A stretch of 64,000 nucleotides of DNA. Origin: Clostridia bacterium. GTDB lineage: Bacteria; Bacillota; Clostridia; TANB77; CAG-508. Below are positions 28,819-38,322 of this stretch, piece after piece. Within the stretch, counting starts at the first letter, position 1. Every line of letters begins with the position of its first letter. A model generated the notes under the pieces. The model was not told where the DNA came from, made no database searches, and worked only from the letters and a program-made list of their open reading frames with translations. The DNA lies in NCBI GenBank assembly GCA_900752335.1, contig CAADUZ010000013.1, positions 1 through 64,000 of the forward strand, written 5' to 3'. A program made the position numbers and the translations under genes.

Positions 28819-29802
28819 TTATTCACATTTTTTATCACGAGTCATAAGCTGCACTACTGCCTCGCGTGGTTTTAAGCCATTATATAATACGTCATATACA
28901 GTATTTACGATAGGCATTTCTATATTGTATTTTTGTGCTAACTTGTATGCTACTTCTATATTATCTATACTTTCTATTGTCATTCCTACTTCTTTTCTAG
29001 TTTCTTCTATTGTAAGCCCTCTTCCTATGCATCTACCAGCTCTTCTATTTCTACTATGTTCACTTAAACATGTAACTATCAAATCTCCAAGTCCAGATAG
29101 CCCATAGAAAGTATTGTGGTTTCCGCCTAATGCAACGCCTAAACGAGATATTTCTGTTAAGCCTCTAGTTATTAATGCTGCAAAAGTATTATCTCCCATA
29201 TTTAATTCTGCTACTATTCCTGCACAAAATGCAATTATGTTCTTTAATGCTCCACCAAGTTCTGCTCCTTTTACGTCAGAGCTTGTATAAATTCTTAAAT
29301 TTTCGTTCATAAATGTATCTTGTACTAGATATTGCACGTCCAAACTTTGTGAGGCAATTACTATTGCTGTTGGTATTCCTAATGATACTTCCTCCGCATG
29401 GCTTGGCCCTGTAAATACACCTATTTTAGCTGAAGGTAATTCTTCATGTACTACTTCATTAAGAGTGTAAAGAGTTGAAGATTCAAAACCTTTCGAGCAT
29501 AGAATAATTGGCTGATTTTCTACATACATTTTATATTTTTTAATAGTATCCCTTGTAAATTTTGATGGTGTAACATGTAATATCATGTCACTTCCTTTTA
29601 CAGCTTCTTCTATATTTGTTGTGCAAATTATATTTTCTGGCATTGTTGCCATTGGTAAGAATTTGCATTTATGCTCATTATTAATTAAATCCGCTTCTTC
29701 TTTGCTAAAAGACCATAGTCGTACCTCATGCCCCATTTTTGCTGCATGTATTGCTAAAGCTGCTCCCCAGCTTCCACTACCTATTACACATACTTTTTTC
29801 AT
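28819..29802 (-). CDS. gpsA: Glycerol-3-phosphate dehydrogenase (NAD(P)+)
   Basis: Makes sn-glycerol 3-phosphate from dihydroxyacetone phosphate for phospholipid synthesis. The 327 aa show the nucleotide-binding GSGSWGAALA (8-17), SKGFE near 105, GPSHAEEV near 138, and the C-terminal catalytic domain with GALKNIIAFCAGI and SRNRRAGR. It follows plsY (the next step, acylation of this product) by 26 bases, giving a der-plsY-gpsA transcription unit. Confidence 0.96.
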   Translation of the reverse strand: MKKVCVIGSGSWGAALAIHAAKMGHEVRLWSFSKEEADLINNEHKCKFLPMATMPENIICTTNIEEAVKGSDMILHVTPSKFTRDTIKKYKMYVENQPIILCSKGFESSTLYTLNEVVHEELPSAKIGVFTGPSHAEEVSLGIPTAIVIASQSLDVQYLVQDTFMNENLRIYTSSDVKGAELGGALKNIIAFCAGIVAELNMGDNTFAALITRGLTEISRLGVALGGNHNTFYGLSGLGDLIVTCLSEHSRNRRAGRCIGRGLTIEETRKEVGMTIESIDNIEVAYKLAQKYNIEMPIVNTVYDVLYNGLKPREAVVQLMTRDKKCE

Positions 29803-29828
29803 AAATACCTCCTACAATATTTTATCAA

Positions 29829-30458
29829 TTATTTTGTTCCTTTAAAGCTTATTCTGTTTTCTGTTCCAGATAATAGCCTTTTTACATTCTCTCTATGGTT
29901 AAATACTATTATTACTGCTAATATAACACTGTAGATTATATAGTTCCCAGGTATTATGTAGTTTTGTGGTATAAATAATGTAAGTACTGGATATAGTATT
30001 GCGGCTGCGATTGAGCCTACAGAAACCATTTGAGTAAGTATTATTAATATAAGGGCAAATACTAAACATATTAATCCTATTTGCCAGTTTGACATTATTA
30101 GTACTCCAAGTGAAGTTGCAACACCTTTTCCTCCTTTAAATTTGAAGAATATTGGAAAAGTATGTCCAAGTATTACTGCAACACCTGCTATTTGCACTAG
30201 TAAAGCACCATTCGAATCTTTAAAAATTTTATTCATAAGCATTGCTATAAGTATTGCTACAACTCCTTTTAGTATATCACATACAAGTGTTATTGCTGCA
30301 GCTTTCTTTCCAACAGAACGTAACATGTTCGTTGTTCCTGCATTTCCGCTTCCTTTTTCTCTTACGTCAAATCCTGCCATTTTTCTGCTTAATATTACTG
30401 AAAAATTAATGCTACCAATTAAATAAGCTACTATTGCTATTATTGCACTTTCTACCAT
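29829..30458 (-). CDS. plsY: Acyl-phosphate glycerol-3-phosphate acyltransferase
   Basis: Integral membrane enzyme transferring acyl groups from acyl-phosphate to glycerol 3-phosphate. The 209 aa have five to six membrane helices and the three PlsY motifs: GSGNAGTTNMLR near 36, GHTFPIFFKFKGGKGVATSLG near 98 (quoted as GHTFPIFFKF + KGGKGVATSLG), and the C-terminal VVFNHREN. It lies between der and gpsA, which supplies its substrate. Confidence 0.96.
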   Translation of the reverse strand: MVESAIIAIVAYLIGSINFSVILSRKMAGFDVREKGSGNAGTTNMLRSVGKKAAAITLVCDILKGVVAILIAMLMNKIFKDSNGALLVQIAGVAVILGHTFPIFFKFKGGKGVATSLGVLIMSNWQIGLICLVFALILIILTQMVSVGSIAAAILYPVLTLFIPQNYIIPGNYIIYSVILAVIIVFNHRENVKRLLSGTENRISFKGTK

Positions 30459-30529
30459 AACTTATATTTCCTTTCTTTTTTATTTTCTAAAGCTATTATA
30501 CTCTTTAAATATTTTTTTGCAAATACTTT

Positions 30530-31858
30530 TTATATATCTTTTTCATTTTTTTCTCTTACAATCATTCTAATCGGTGTACCAACTAGTCCAAATTCTTTTC
30601 GTATTTGATTTACTAAATATCTTTCGTATGAGAAATGAAATAAATCTTTGTCATTTACAAATACTACAAATGTTGGTGGTTTTGTACTTGCCTGTGTCAT
30701 ATAAAATATTCGTAATCTTTTACCTTTGTCTGTTGGTGGCTGCACTATTGCTATTGCTTCATTTAGCACCTGATTTAGAGTTGAAGTAGAAACTCTTAAT
30801 GAGTTTTGGCTTGCTACACTATTTATTAGCTCAAATAATTTATTTACCCTCTGCCCTGTTTTTGCTGATATAAATAGAATTGGAGCATATGATAAATATG
30901 ATAATTTATTATATACGTCTTTTTGATATTGTTCTAATGTACCATTTTCCTTTTTATATTCATCCCATTTATTTACTAATATAATTATGCCTTTTCCTGC
31001 TTCATGAGCTTCTCCTGCAATTTTCGTGTCTTGTTCTGTAACACCTTCGTTTGCATCTATCATAAGTAAGCATACGTCTGCTCTTTCTATTGCAAGCATA
31101 CTACGAAGTACACTATACTTTTCTAAATTCTCTGATACTTTGCTCTTTCTTCTAATTCCTGCTGTATCTATAAATACATATTTTCCAAATTCATTTTCAA
31201 ATTCAGAATCTATAGCATCTCTAGTAGTTCCAGCTATGTTACTTACAATTACTCTATTTTCTCCTAATATTTTGTTTATCAAAGAAGATTTACCAACATT
31301 TGGTTTTCCTATTACCGCTACCTTTATTTCTTCATTTTCAAGTTCGTCATCTTCCATAGGTGGCAATTTTTCATATATTGCATCTAGCACGTCACCTATT
31401 CCTATTGCATTTGCAGCCGAAACTCTATGAGGTTCTCCTAATCCTAGGTTATAGAACTCATATATTTCATTAGGCATTTTTCCGAAATTATCTGCCTTAT
31501 TGCAAACTAGAATAATAGGTTTTTTAGATTTTTTTAACATTAGTGCTATGTCGCTATCTGCAGCTGTTACACCTTGTTTCATATCTGTTATAAATACTAT
31601 TACGTCTGCTACTTCTATTGCAATTTCTGCCTGTCTTCGCATTTGGGATAAAATTACGTCACTGCTTTCTGGTTCTATTCCTCCCGTGTCTACAAGCATA
31701 AAATTTCTTCCTCTCCAATTTGCCTCTGCATATACTCTATCACGAGTAACTCCTGGCGTATCTTCAACTATTGATATTCTTTTTCCCGCTATATAATTAA
31801 AAAAAGTTGATTTTCCTACATTTGGTCTTCCTATTATTGCTACTGTTGGCTTTCCCAT
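30530..31858 (-). CDS. der: Ribosome biogenesis GTPase Der
   Basis: Two tandem G domains needed for 50S subunit assembly. The 442 aa carry GRPNVGKST at 9-17 and GKPNVGKSS near 183, with DTGG and DTAGI switch regions, NKAD and NKWD specificity motifs, and a C-terminal KH-like domain from about 350. The start codon overlaps the end of the upstream membrane protein gene by 19 bases, so translation is coupled. Confidence 0.97.
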   Translation of the reverse strand: MGKPTVAIIGRPNVGKSTFFNYIAGKRISIVEDTPGVTRDRVYAEANWRGRNFMLVDTGGIEPESSDVILSQMRRQAEIAIEVADVIVFITDMKQGVTAADSDIALMLKKSKKPIILVCNKADNFGKMPNEIYEFYNLGLGEPHRVSAANAIGIGDVLDAIYEKLPPMEDDELENEEIKVAVIGKPNVGKSSLINKILGENRVIVSNIAGTTRDAIDSEFENEFGKYVFIDTAGIRRKSKVSENLEKYSVLRSMLAIERADVCLLMIDANEGVTEQDTKIAGEAHEAGKGIIILVNKWDEYKKENGTLEQYQKDVYNKLSYLSYAPILFISAKTGQRVNKLFELINSVASQNSLRVSTSTLNQVLNEAIAIVQPPTDKGKRLRIFYMTQASTKPPTFVVFVNDKDLFHFSYERYLVNQIRKEFGLVGTPIRMIVREKNEKDI

Positions 31859-33555
31859 TTTGCACCTCCGTTTTTAGTTTTTATAACTATCAAGCAAACT
31901 ACTATACTTATAAATGTTATAATGGATACTATATATGATATTTGCATTATAGTTGTACCTGTGTATTTTACAGTAATCTTTCCACTTTCCGTGTTAGGCA
32001 AATTAACTGCTACAAAACCATTACTAGATTCAAAAGTTTCTAAAGTTAGTGTCTGCCCATTTTGCTCTATTTGTATATTATACCCCAAATAGTATATATA
32101 TGGCAACTCTAGTGTTGTATTTTTTTCTATATTCGATAGATTAAATGTCATTTTTGTTCCATTTTTTTCTTCATTTTCGATTGTTGCACTTCCTGAAAGC
32201 ACATATACTCTGTTTTCTCTTGTTTTTATATAATCTAAATTTTCATATGCCTTGCTTGGTAAATATTCAAATGTTGCACAACCTGCATGCACTCTACCTG
32301 TATTTTCATTTACTTCTACTGCTGGCCATAATTTATCCTCTGACCACTGTTTTCCAAAGCCCACACAGTTGTTGTATGCAGGCATTAACAATAAAATTGT
32401 AACAAAACATAATATCAAAATATCACGCAATTTAAAGTTTTTAATTACTAATGAATAGTTTATTCCTGCTAAAACCGCAAAAAAGAAAGATGAAAATTCT
32501 AGTAATCTAAACGTAAATTGTATCATTTTTAATATTGCCGGCATTTTTTCAAATGGAAAGAAATTTAAGGACATTATAATGCAAACTATTCCCGATATTA
32601 GTGCAAACCAGTAAAATTTTTTTACACTTTTTTCTATTTTCTTATGTGCAAGTATTGTTAATACTAGACCAATAATGCTTACCAAGCCTATCTCAAAGCA
32701 AAAACTATATGGTGCAGTATATATTAGTTGGATAGGTTTTAGTTTATTTTGTATTAAGCTGTCTGTTCTTTCCATTCTGCCCGGTTTAAACACTTCATAG
32801 TCTGTGCTTAATTTGTGTTCGAGAAGCGGAATGGTATAAAAACTTGTTAAAAGAATTATCAGCAAAATATTTACTATCAGCATTTTTATTACTTGTTTAT
32901 TTTTTAGTTCTTTTATGTTTATTAATAGGTATATAAAGCAAAATATTGCTGTATACATTGCAATAACCGAGTGCGTTATAACAAGTCCTGTTGCCCCTAA
33001 GCTTAATAGTAAACTCTTTTTAATGCTTTTTTCTTCACTATTAAAAATATTATACATTCCATGAAATACAATAGGTAAAAATATAAACGAAGTAAGCTCT
33101 GATATAGCTACTCTTATATATGTATCTGTAAGTCTATATGGTGCAAATATATATACCATTGCTGCCATTAATCCAGCATATCTGTTTTTACTTATTTTAT
33201 TTACAAACTCATACATTGCTATTCCAGATAAGAATGCTACTAATATAATAAATAGTTTTAATATTAATTCAAATGAATGTGTAAATATACTAAATACTAA
33301 CGGAAGAAACGCCGTAAGGGGGCTGTAAAATATGTTCCATGAATATCCAAACCCATTACAGAAATTTGACATTATAACAGGAATAATTTGCCCCTCTTCT
33401 ATACTTTGCGTAGTTCCCATAAGCCTTGCAATATGCTGAATTCCATCGTCACTGTATATGTTAAAATCTTCATTTAGCATAGGAATCGACACAATTATTG
33501 CGAAAATTAATATAATTATATAATCTATTAATTTAGTTTTTATCTTGCTTTTCAT
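31840..33555 (-). CDS. PTPS-related polytopic membrane protein (GT-C-like), copy 1
   Basis: 571 aa with about ten to twelve membrane helices and a C-terminal beta-rich domain before a final helix. The N-terminus has IYSDDGIQHIARL, with acidic residues on the first outer loop like GT-C glycosyltransferases, then the FAPYRLTDTYIRVAISE motif of the Pfam 6-pyruvoyl-tetrahydropterin synthase-related membrane family. That family name is misleading: no pterin enzyme is implied. It probably moves or transfers lipid-linked sugars. It overlaps der (3') and the neighbouring paralogue (5') and so belongs to one operon. Confidence 0.85.
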   Translation of the reverse strand: MKSKIKTKLIDYIIILIFAIIVSIPMLNEDFNIYSDDGIQHIARLMGTTQSIEEGQIIPVIMSNFCNGFGYSWNIFYSPLTAFLPLVFSIFTHSFELILKLFIILVAFLSGIAMYEFVNKISKNRYAGLMAAMVYIFAPYRLTDTYIRVAISELTSFIFLPIVFHGMYNIFNSEEKSIKKSLLLSLGATGLVITHSVIAMYTAIFCFIYLLINIKELKNKQVIKMLIVNILLIILLTSFYTIPLLEHKLSTDYEVFKPGRMERTDSLIQNKLKPIQLIYTAPYSFCFEIGLVSIIGLVLTILAHKKIEKSVKKFYWFALISGIVCIIMSLNFFPFEKMPAILKMIQFTFRLLEFSSFFFAVLAGINYSLVIKNFKLRDILILCFVTILLLMPAYNNCVGFGKQWSEDKLWPAVEVNENTGRVHAGCATFEYLPSKAYENLDYIKTRENRVYVLSGSATIENEEKNGTKMTFNLSNIEKNTTLELPYIYYLGYNIQIEQNGQTLTLETFESSNGFVAVNLPNTESGKITVKYTGTTIMQISYIVSIITFISIVVCLIVIKTKNGGAKWESQQ

Positions 33556-35293
33556 TTATCTCCTCTTTGTTCTTTTTACATTTTCTTCTATACCAAACTA
33601 TATAAATACAAAATAGTATTATACTTATTCCAGAAATTATATATGCTGCCTTTTCAAGAGTCGTAGCAGTATAGTCTGTAATTATCTTTCCATTTTGTAT
33701 ATCTTTTTCTAAAGTAATTTGAATAAATCCATTTTCAGATTCGGTGTATTCTAACTCTGTTTGCTCTCCATTTTCTTCAAGTATTATTCTATAGCCTGGA
33801 TAGAATAAAAATGGTAATTCAAGTTCTGCTCCTTTTTCCCCATTTTGTAATTCTATTTCCATATGAAATGCTTCTTTTGTTTCTGAAATAATATCTGCAT
33901 TTCCAGATAATATAACTGTATTATCTTCCCTATTATAACAATAATCTCTTTGCTCATATAAGGCTTTTACAGGCATATTATCTCTATTAATAGAATAATA
34001 ATGTATTTTAGGGTTATCATAAATAGATTGTTCATACTTTGCATCTTGGCTAGTGTCATCCACAGGGTATTGATTTAGTTCCATTATAGTAAATGCGGCT
34101 ATTATAACTATAACTACAAAATATAGTAATCTTTTTAGCCAAGTTTTTTGAATATCTTTTAGTAGATAGTATACATTCATAGCACATACTGGAACTAAAA
34201 AGAAATATGCAAAGCCTAGTAATCTCCAAGGATACTGCAGTGTACACATAAAGTCTGGCATAATCCTCCATGGGAAGTAAATAGTACACATAAATACCGC
34301 AATTAAGCCTAAAATTATATTAATTATATATATATCTTTATATTCTTTATCTATTTTGCTATATACTAGAATTCCAATCAGTAGCATTGTGATAAATGGA
34401 ATACCCACTATAAAAGAAACCCCATTTTCTTCTCCCTTATCTTTTAGGAATTGCCATGCTTCTATCCCCTTTGTAGATACACTTTCTGCGTCCGTTTTCA
34501 TTATGTCTGGCTGCAAAATTGCATAATCAGTTGTAAGTTTAAATTCTAGCATTGGTATTAAAAACATAGCAGCTATTAATAGGATAAAAATTACATTAAT
34601 AACACATTTTTTTATTACGTCTTTATTAAAGAATGCTTTTAAATTAAATAATACATATATTAAGCAAAAGAATGCTGTATATATTGTAGATATTGTATGA
34701 GTAAGCAGCAAACCTGCCGCTCCAATAGTTATATAGTAATGCCTTTTTTTGTCCCCATGCAGTAAATTATATAAACCTTGGAACACAATAGGTATAAATA
34801 CAAATGCTGTAAATTCGCCTATGGCATATCTATTAAATAAACATTCTATTCTGTATGGGAATATTATGTATAAAATTGCAGAAAAAAGTGCTATTCCTTT
34901 CTTTTTCGTTATCTCATTTATACAGTTATACATAAATATTCCAGAAAGAACTGTTGTAAGCATTGCAAATACTTTTAATCCTCTCATAAACGTACCTGCA
35001 ATTATTCCAAGTATATATGGTATATATGTTACTATAGGAGGATAAAAAGCTGTCATGCTGTACCCCCAGTCTTTGCAGAAGAATGGGAACACTAAAAAAG
35101 GAAAGCTTCCATATTCTGTTGAATAATCAAGCCCTATAAGCCTTAATAAATGGAATTTTCCATCGTCGCTTAATTTTATTTGCACCCAGAAAAAAGGTAT
35201 GCATACAAGCATTCCTACTATAGCTATTATAATATAGTGAATATATCTTTTAGTTTTTACTGCCTCTATTATTTTATTCATATTATTTTTCAT
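33533..35293 (-). CDS. PTPS-related polytopic membrane protein (GT-C-like), copy 2
   Basis: 586 aa paralogue of the next gene, with the same architecture: LSDDGKFHLLRL outer-loop acidic motif near 43, IFPYRIECLFNRYAIGEF, about a dozen helices, and a C-terminal extracytoplasmic beta domain ending in a membrane helix and a Lys-rich tail. The two share GxxxLTHTI/V and ExxFTAFVFIPIVF patterns, which shows tandem duplication. The genes overlap by 23 bases. Likely a cell-surface glycosylation enzyme; substrate unknown. Confidence 0.85.
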   Translation of the reverse strand: MKNNMNKIIEAVKTKRYIHYIIIAIVGMLVCIPFFWVQIKLSDDGKFHLLRLIGLDYSTEYGSFPFLVFPFFCKDWGYSMTAFYPPIVTYIPYILGIIAGTFMRGLKVFAMLTTVLSGIFMYNCINEITKKKGIALFSAILYIIFPYRIECLFNRYAIGEFTAFVFIPIVFQGLYNLLHGDKKRHYYITIGAAGLLLTHTISTIYTAFFCLIYVLFNLKAFFNKDVIKKCVINVIFILLIAAMFLIPMLEFKLTTDYAILQPDIMKTDAESVSTKGIEAWQFLKDKGEENGVSFIVGIPFITMLLIGILVYSKIDKEYKDIYIINIILGLIAVFMCTIYFPWRIMPDFMCTLQYPWRLLGFAYFFLVPVCAMNVYYLLKDIQKTWLKRLLYFVVIVIIAAFTIMELNQYPVDDTSQDAKYEQSIYDNPKIHYYSINRDNMPVKALYEQRDYCYNREDNTVILSGNADIISETKEAFHMEIELQNGEKGAELELPFLFYPGYRIILEENGEQTELEYTESENGFIQITLEKDIQNGKIITDYTATTLEKAAYIISGISIILFCIYIVWYRRKCKKNKEEINEKQDKN

Positions 35294-35322
35294 TTGATTT
35301 TCTCCTCGTTATAAGTATATAC

Positions 35323-35817
35323 TCAATAGGTAATTTTTCCATTAAGTAAATCATCATTTTCTATCCACGTTTTTACTTCTATTACTTCATAATCATTTTC
35401 ATTTTTTCTAACTACTACTTTATCTATTCCAGAATTAATTATAAGCTTTCTACACATTTGGCAGCATCCTGGATTTTCTTCATATTCTTTGGTTTCTGTT
35501 CTATACTGTACTAAATAAAGAGTTCCGCCTAGCATATCTTTTCTAGAACTACTAATAATTGCATTCATTTCAGCATGTACACTTCTACATGCATCATACC
35601 CAGCATGTCTTATATTAGGAAAAAACTTCTTTTTAGAACAAAATCCTAAATCGATGCAATTTTCTCTTCCACGTGGTGCACCACTGTATCCAGTAGAAAC
35701 TATTTCGTCATTGTTTACAATTACTGCTCCAGATTTTTTTCTTAAACATGTACTTCTTTGTGCAACTGTTTCTGCTATGTTTAAATAATAATTTGTTTTG
35801 TCTATTCTTTTATCCAT
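35323..35817 (-). CDS. dCMP deaminase family protein (ComEB-like)
   Basis: 164 aa zinc-dependent deaminase. The catalytic site is CRSVHAEMNAI (His, Glu) near 78-88 with the second half PGCCQMCRKLI near 117, giving the HAE + CxxC ligand set. RKKSGAVIVNND and SGAPRG are also family features. dCMP deaminase supplies dUMP for thymidylate; ComEB-type proteins are also found in competence loci. It precedes the twin membrane genes by 30 bases. Confidence 0.9.
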   Translation of the reverse strand: MDKRIDKTNYYLNIAETVAQRSTCLRKKSGAVIVNNDEIVSTGYSGAPRGRENCIDLGFCSKKKFFPNIRHAGYDACRSVHAEMNAIISSSRKDMLGGTLYLVQYRTETKEYEENPGCCQMCRKLIINSGIDKVVVRKNENDYEVIEVKTWIENDDLLNGKITY

Positions 35818-35911
35818 ATTTTCTACTCCATATTTTATTTTGCTACATTATATCATTTATATTTTTTTCTATCAATTATTTTGTGCTTTTTTTATCTTAA
35901 AAACCAAAAAA

Positions 35912-35951
35912 CATATCTTAAAATATACTTTTTAAGTACATTTAAGATATG
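35912..35951 (-). terminator. rpmF terminator
   Basis: Minus-strand stem CATATCTTAAATGTACTT / AAGTATATTTTAAGATATG followed by TTTTTTGG. Confidence 0.8.
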
Positions 35952-35984
35952 CTTAATAATTATTATTTAAATCCTTTAATAGAA

Positions 35985-36167
35985 TTAATCTTCTTTTTTA
36001 GAAACTACTTCTTTTCCGTCATAATATCCACATGTTGGGCATACTGTATGTTGTCTAATTAGTTCATGACAATGTGAGCATTCTACTAAATTTTGGTTTT
36101 CTAATTTCCATGTTGATCTTTTTAAGCCTGTTCTTGCTTTTGACCATCTTCTTTTTGGTTGTGCCAT
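35985..36167 (-). CDS. rpmF: 50S ribosomal protein L32
   Basis: 60 aa ribosomal protein with the zinc-ribbon CSHCHELIRQHTVCPTCGYY (C+ form). The N-terminus AQPKRRWSKARTGLKRS is typical of L32. It usually follows a DUF177 gene, but here none is adjacent: the upstream 200 bases are a divergent intergenic region before asnB. GGGAGGGAAT precedes the ATG. Confidence 0.96.
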   Translation of the reverse strand: MAQPKRRWSKARTGLKRSTWKLENQNLVECSHCHELIRQHTVCPTCGYYDGKEVVSKKED

Positions 36168-36378
36168 TTCTTATTCCCTCCCCTAAACAATTATCTATTG
36201 TATATGATTTATACTTTCTCTTAATCGGTACTATAAAATTATACTAATTTTTTTTTCGTTTGTCAATACTAGTAGTTACCTTTTTATTTAAATATTCATA
36301 TATTATTTAAGAATATGTTTTAGGTTTATAGATAAATCCTTAAAAAATCTAAATATTTTAATGAGGATTGGTTTATTT

Positions 36379-38227
36379 ATGTGCGGTTTTTCTGGTATTG
36401 TTAATTTTAAAGAAAATGTGGCTTCTAAAAAAAATATTTTAATTTCAATGAATGAAGCCTTGCAAAAAAGAGGTCCTGATGAATGCGGATAATACACTTC
36501 GGGAAATAGCTTGCTTCGGTCACAAGAGATTAATTGTAATAGATCCGGATGGTGGAAAGCAGCCTATGAGTTACAAGTGCGAAGGAAAAATTTATACAAT
36601 GGTTTATAACGGTCAGATATACAATGCAGACGAAATAAGAAAAGAATTGAAGGAAGCGGGTTTTACATTTGAAAGCCATAGTGATACAGAAGTTCTTTTA
36701 AAAGCATATATTTTATATAAAGAAAATGTAGTAAATAAATTAAATGGAATTTTTGCATTTGCTATATGGGATGAAAGCGAAAAGAAATTATTTTTAGCAC
36801 GTGACCATTTTGGCGTAAAGCCGTTGTATTATACAGTTTTTAATAATAACTTTATATTTGCTTCAGAGGTAAAAGCTATACTTAAATTTCCAGGTATTAC
36901 CCCAACACTGGATGAACAAGGAATTTGTGAATTATTTGGTATAGGCCCTGCTCATACAAATGGTTATACAGCCTTTAAAAATATTTATGAATTAAAACCT
37001 GCAAATTATATAGTTTATACAGAAAGTGGTATACGAATAAAAAGGTATTGGAAGCTTAAAAGTAAGCCTCATACAGACAGTTTTAATGACACTTGTAATA
37101 AAGTGCAATATCTATTAGAAGATTCGATAAAAAGTCAGCTTGTATCCGACGTTCCATTATGTACATTTCTATCTGGTGGTCTAGATTCAAGCATTATTAC
37201 TTTGTATGCTAATAATTACTATAAAGAGCATAATTTACCTACTTTAAATACTTATTCTGTAGATTATATAGATAATGATAAAAACTTTCAAAAAACAGAT
37301 TTCCAACCAAATTCAGATAATTATTATATAAATCTTATGAAAGACAAATTAGGAACAGAGCATCATGTTGTAATGCTAGATACACCTGAACTCGCTTCAG
37401 CTTTGGAAGATGCCATGATAGCTAGAGATTTTCCAGGAATGGCAGACGTTGACTCTTCCCTACTATTGTTCTGCAAATACGTAAAAAATGATGCAACAGT
37501 TACCTTAACAGGCGAATGTGCAGACGAAATATTTGGAGGATATCCATGGTTCTTTAGAGAAGATGCTTTAAATAGTAATACATTTCCATGGTCTATTGCA
37601 ATAAAAGAAAGACAAGAATTATTAAACCCTGCTATTGGCGAAAAAATCAATTTGAAAGAATATATAGACTATAGATATAACGACAGTCTAAAAGACGCCG
37701 AAATATTAGATACAGACTCGGAAGAAACAAAGGAAAAACGTAAAATATCTTATCTTACATTAAATTGGTTCATGCAAACATTACTAGACAGGTCCGATAG
37801 AATGGGAATGTACAATGGCTTTGAAATAAGAGTTCCATTTTGTGACTATCGATTAGCAGAATATGTATGGAATATTCCATGGGAAATTAAGGCTTTAAAT
37901 GGCAGAGAAAAAGGCTTACTACGATACATTATGAAAGATAAATTGCCAGAAGAAATAGTAAGTAGAAAGAAAAGCCCTTACCCAAAAACATGGAATCCAA
38001 CCTATCTAAAAGCTGTTAAAGAAAAACTTGGTAAAATAATGGAAAATAAAAATGCTCCAATTAACACTCTACTAAATAGCAGATACATTATGAAGATATT
38101 AGAAACTGAAGGAAAAGCATTTGCAAGACCTTGGTTTGGGCAACTTATGACTGGTCCACAGCTTATGGCTTATCTTTGCCAAGTAAATATGTGGCTTGAG
38201 AGATATCAGCCTAGAATTGAATTATAA
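36379..38227 (+). pseudogene. asnB: Asparagine synthase (glutamine-hydrolysing), frame-disrupted
   Basis: Two-domain enzyme: N-terminal class II glutaminase (Cys2 nucleophile) and C-terminal ATP-dependent synthetase. The start MCGFSGIVNF (ATG 36379) leads to KRGPDECG and then an in-frame TAA at 36490. Homology resumes in the +1 frame at GHKRLIVIDPDGGKQPM and is then intact for about 570 codons (LSGGLDSSI P-loop near 245, GECADEIFGGYPW). Total with a +1 shift is 615 codons, family-typical. One candidate shift point is CTT CGG T at 36514. A downstream start at 36452 would lack Cys2 and so lose glutaminase activity. It may be a young pseudogene or a recoded gene. Confidence 0.85.
36514..36520 (+). 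other. Candidate CGG +1 frameshift site in asnB
   Basis: CTT CGG T in the frame of the true start codon. Skipping C36517 gives GGT CAC AAG, i.e. the conserved GHKRL. The spacing from RGPDE to GHKRL is then 11 residues, which I recall as usual for this family. The in-frame TAA at 36490 upstream is not explained by this site. Confidence 0.5.
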
Positions 38228-38234
38228 TTTTAAA

Positions 38235-38266
38235 GAGGTCACAAATTGTGACCTCAAGTTTTGTTA
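38235..38266 (+). terminator. asnB terminator
   Basis: Perfect stem GAGGTCAC / GTGACCTC, loop AAATT, then AAGTTTTGTT. A second hairpin TCATTTTCGT / ACGAAAATGA (38294-38319) faces the end of the next gene. Confidence 0.75.
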
Positions 38267-38322
38267 TATTTAGTTTTCTTTTTGCCAGATTTATCATTTT
38301 CGTAACCTCACGAAAATGATTA

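Noticed and set aside
36490..36492. TAA read as a sense codon throughout
   Set aside because: TAA ends many intact genes in this window at family-typical lengths (for example uvrA), so a general reassignment is not tenable.
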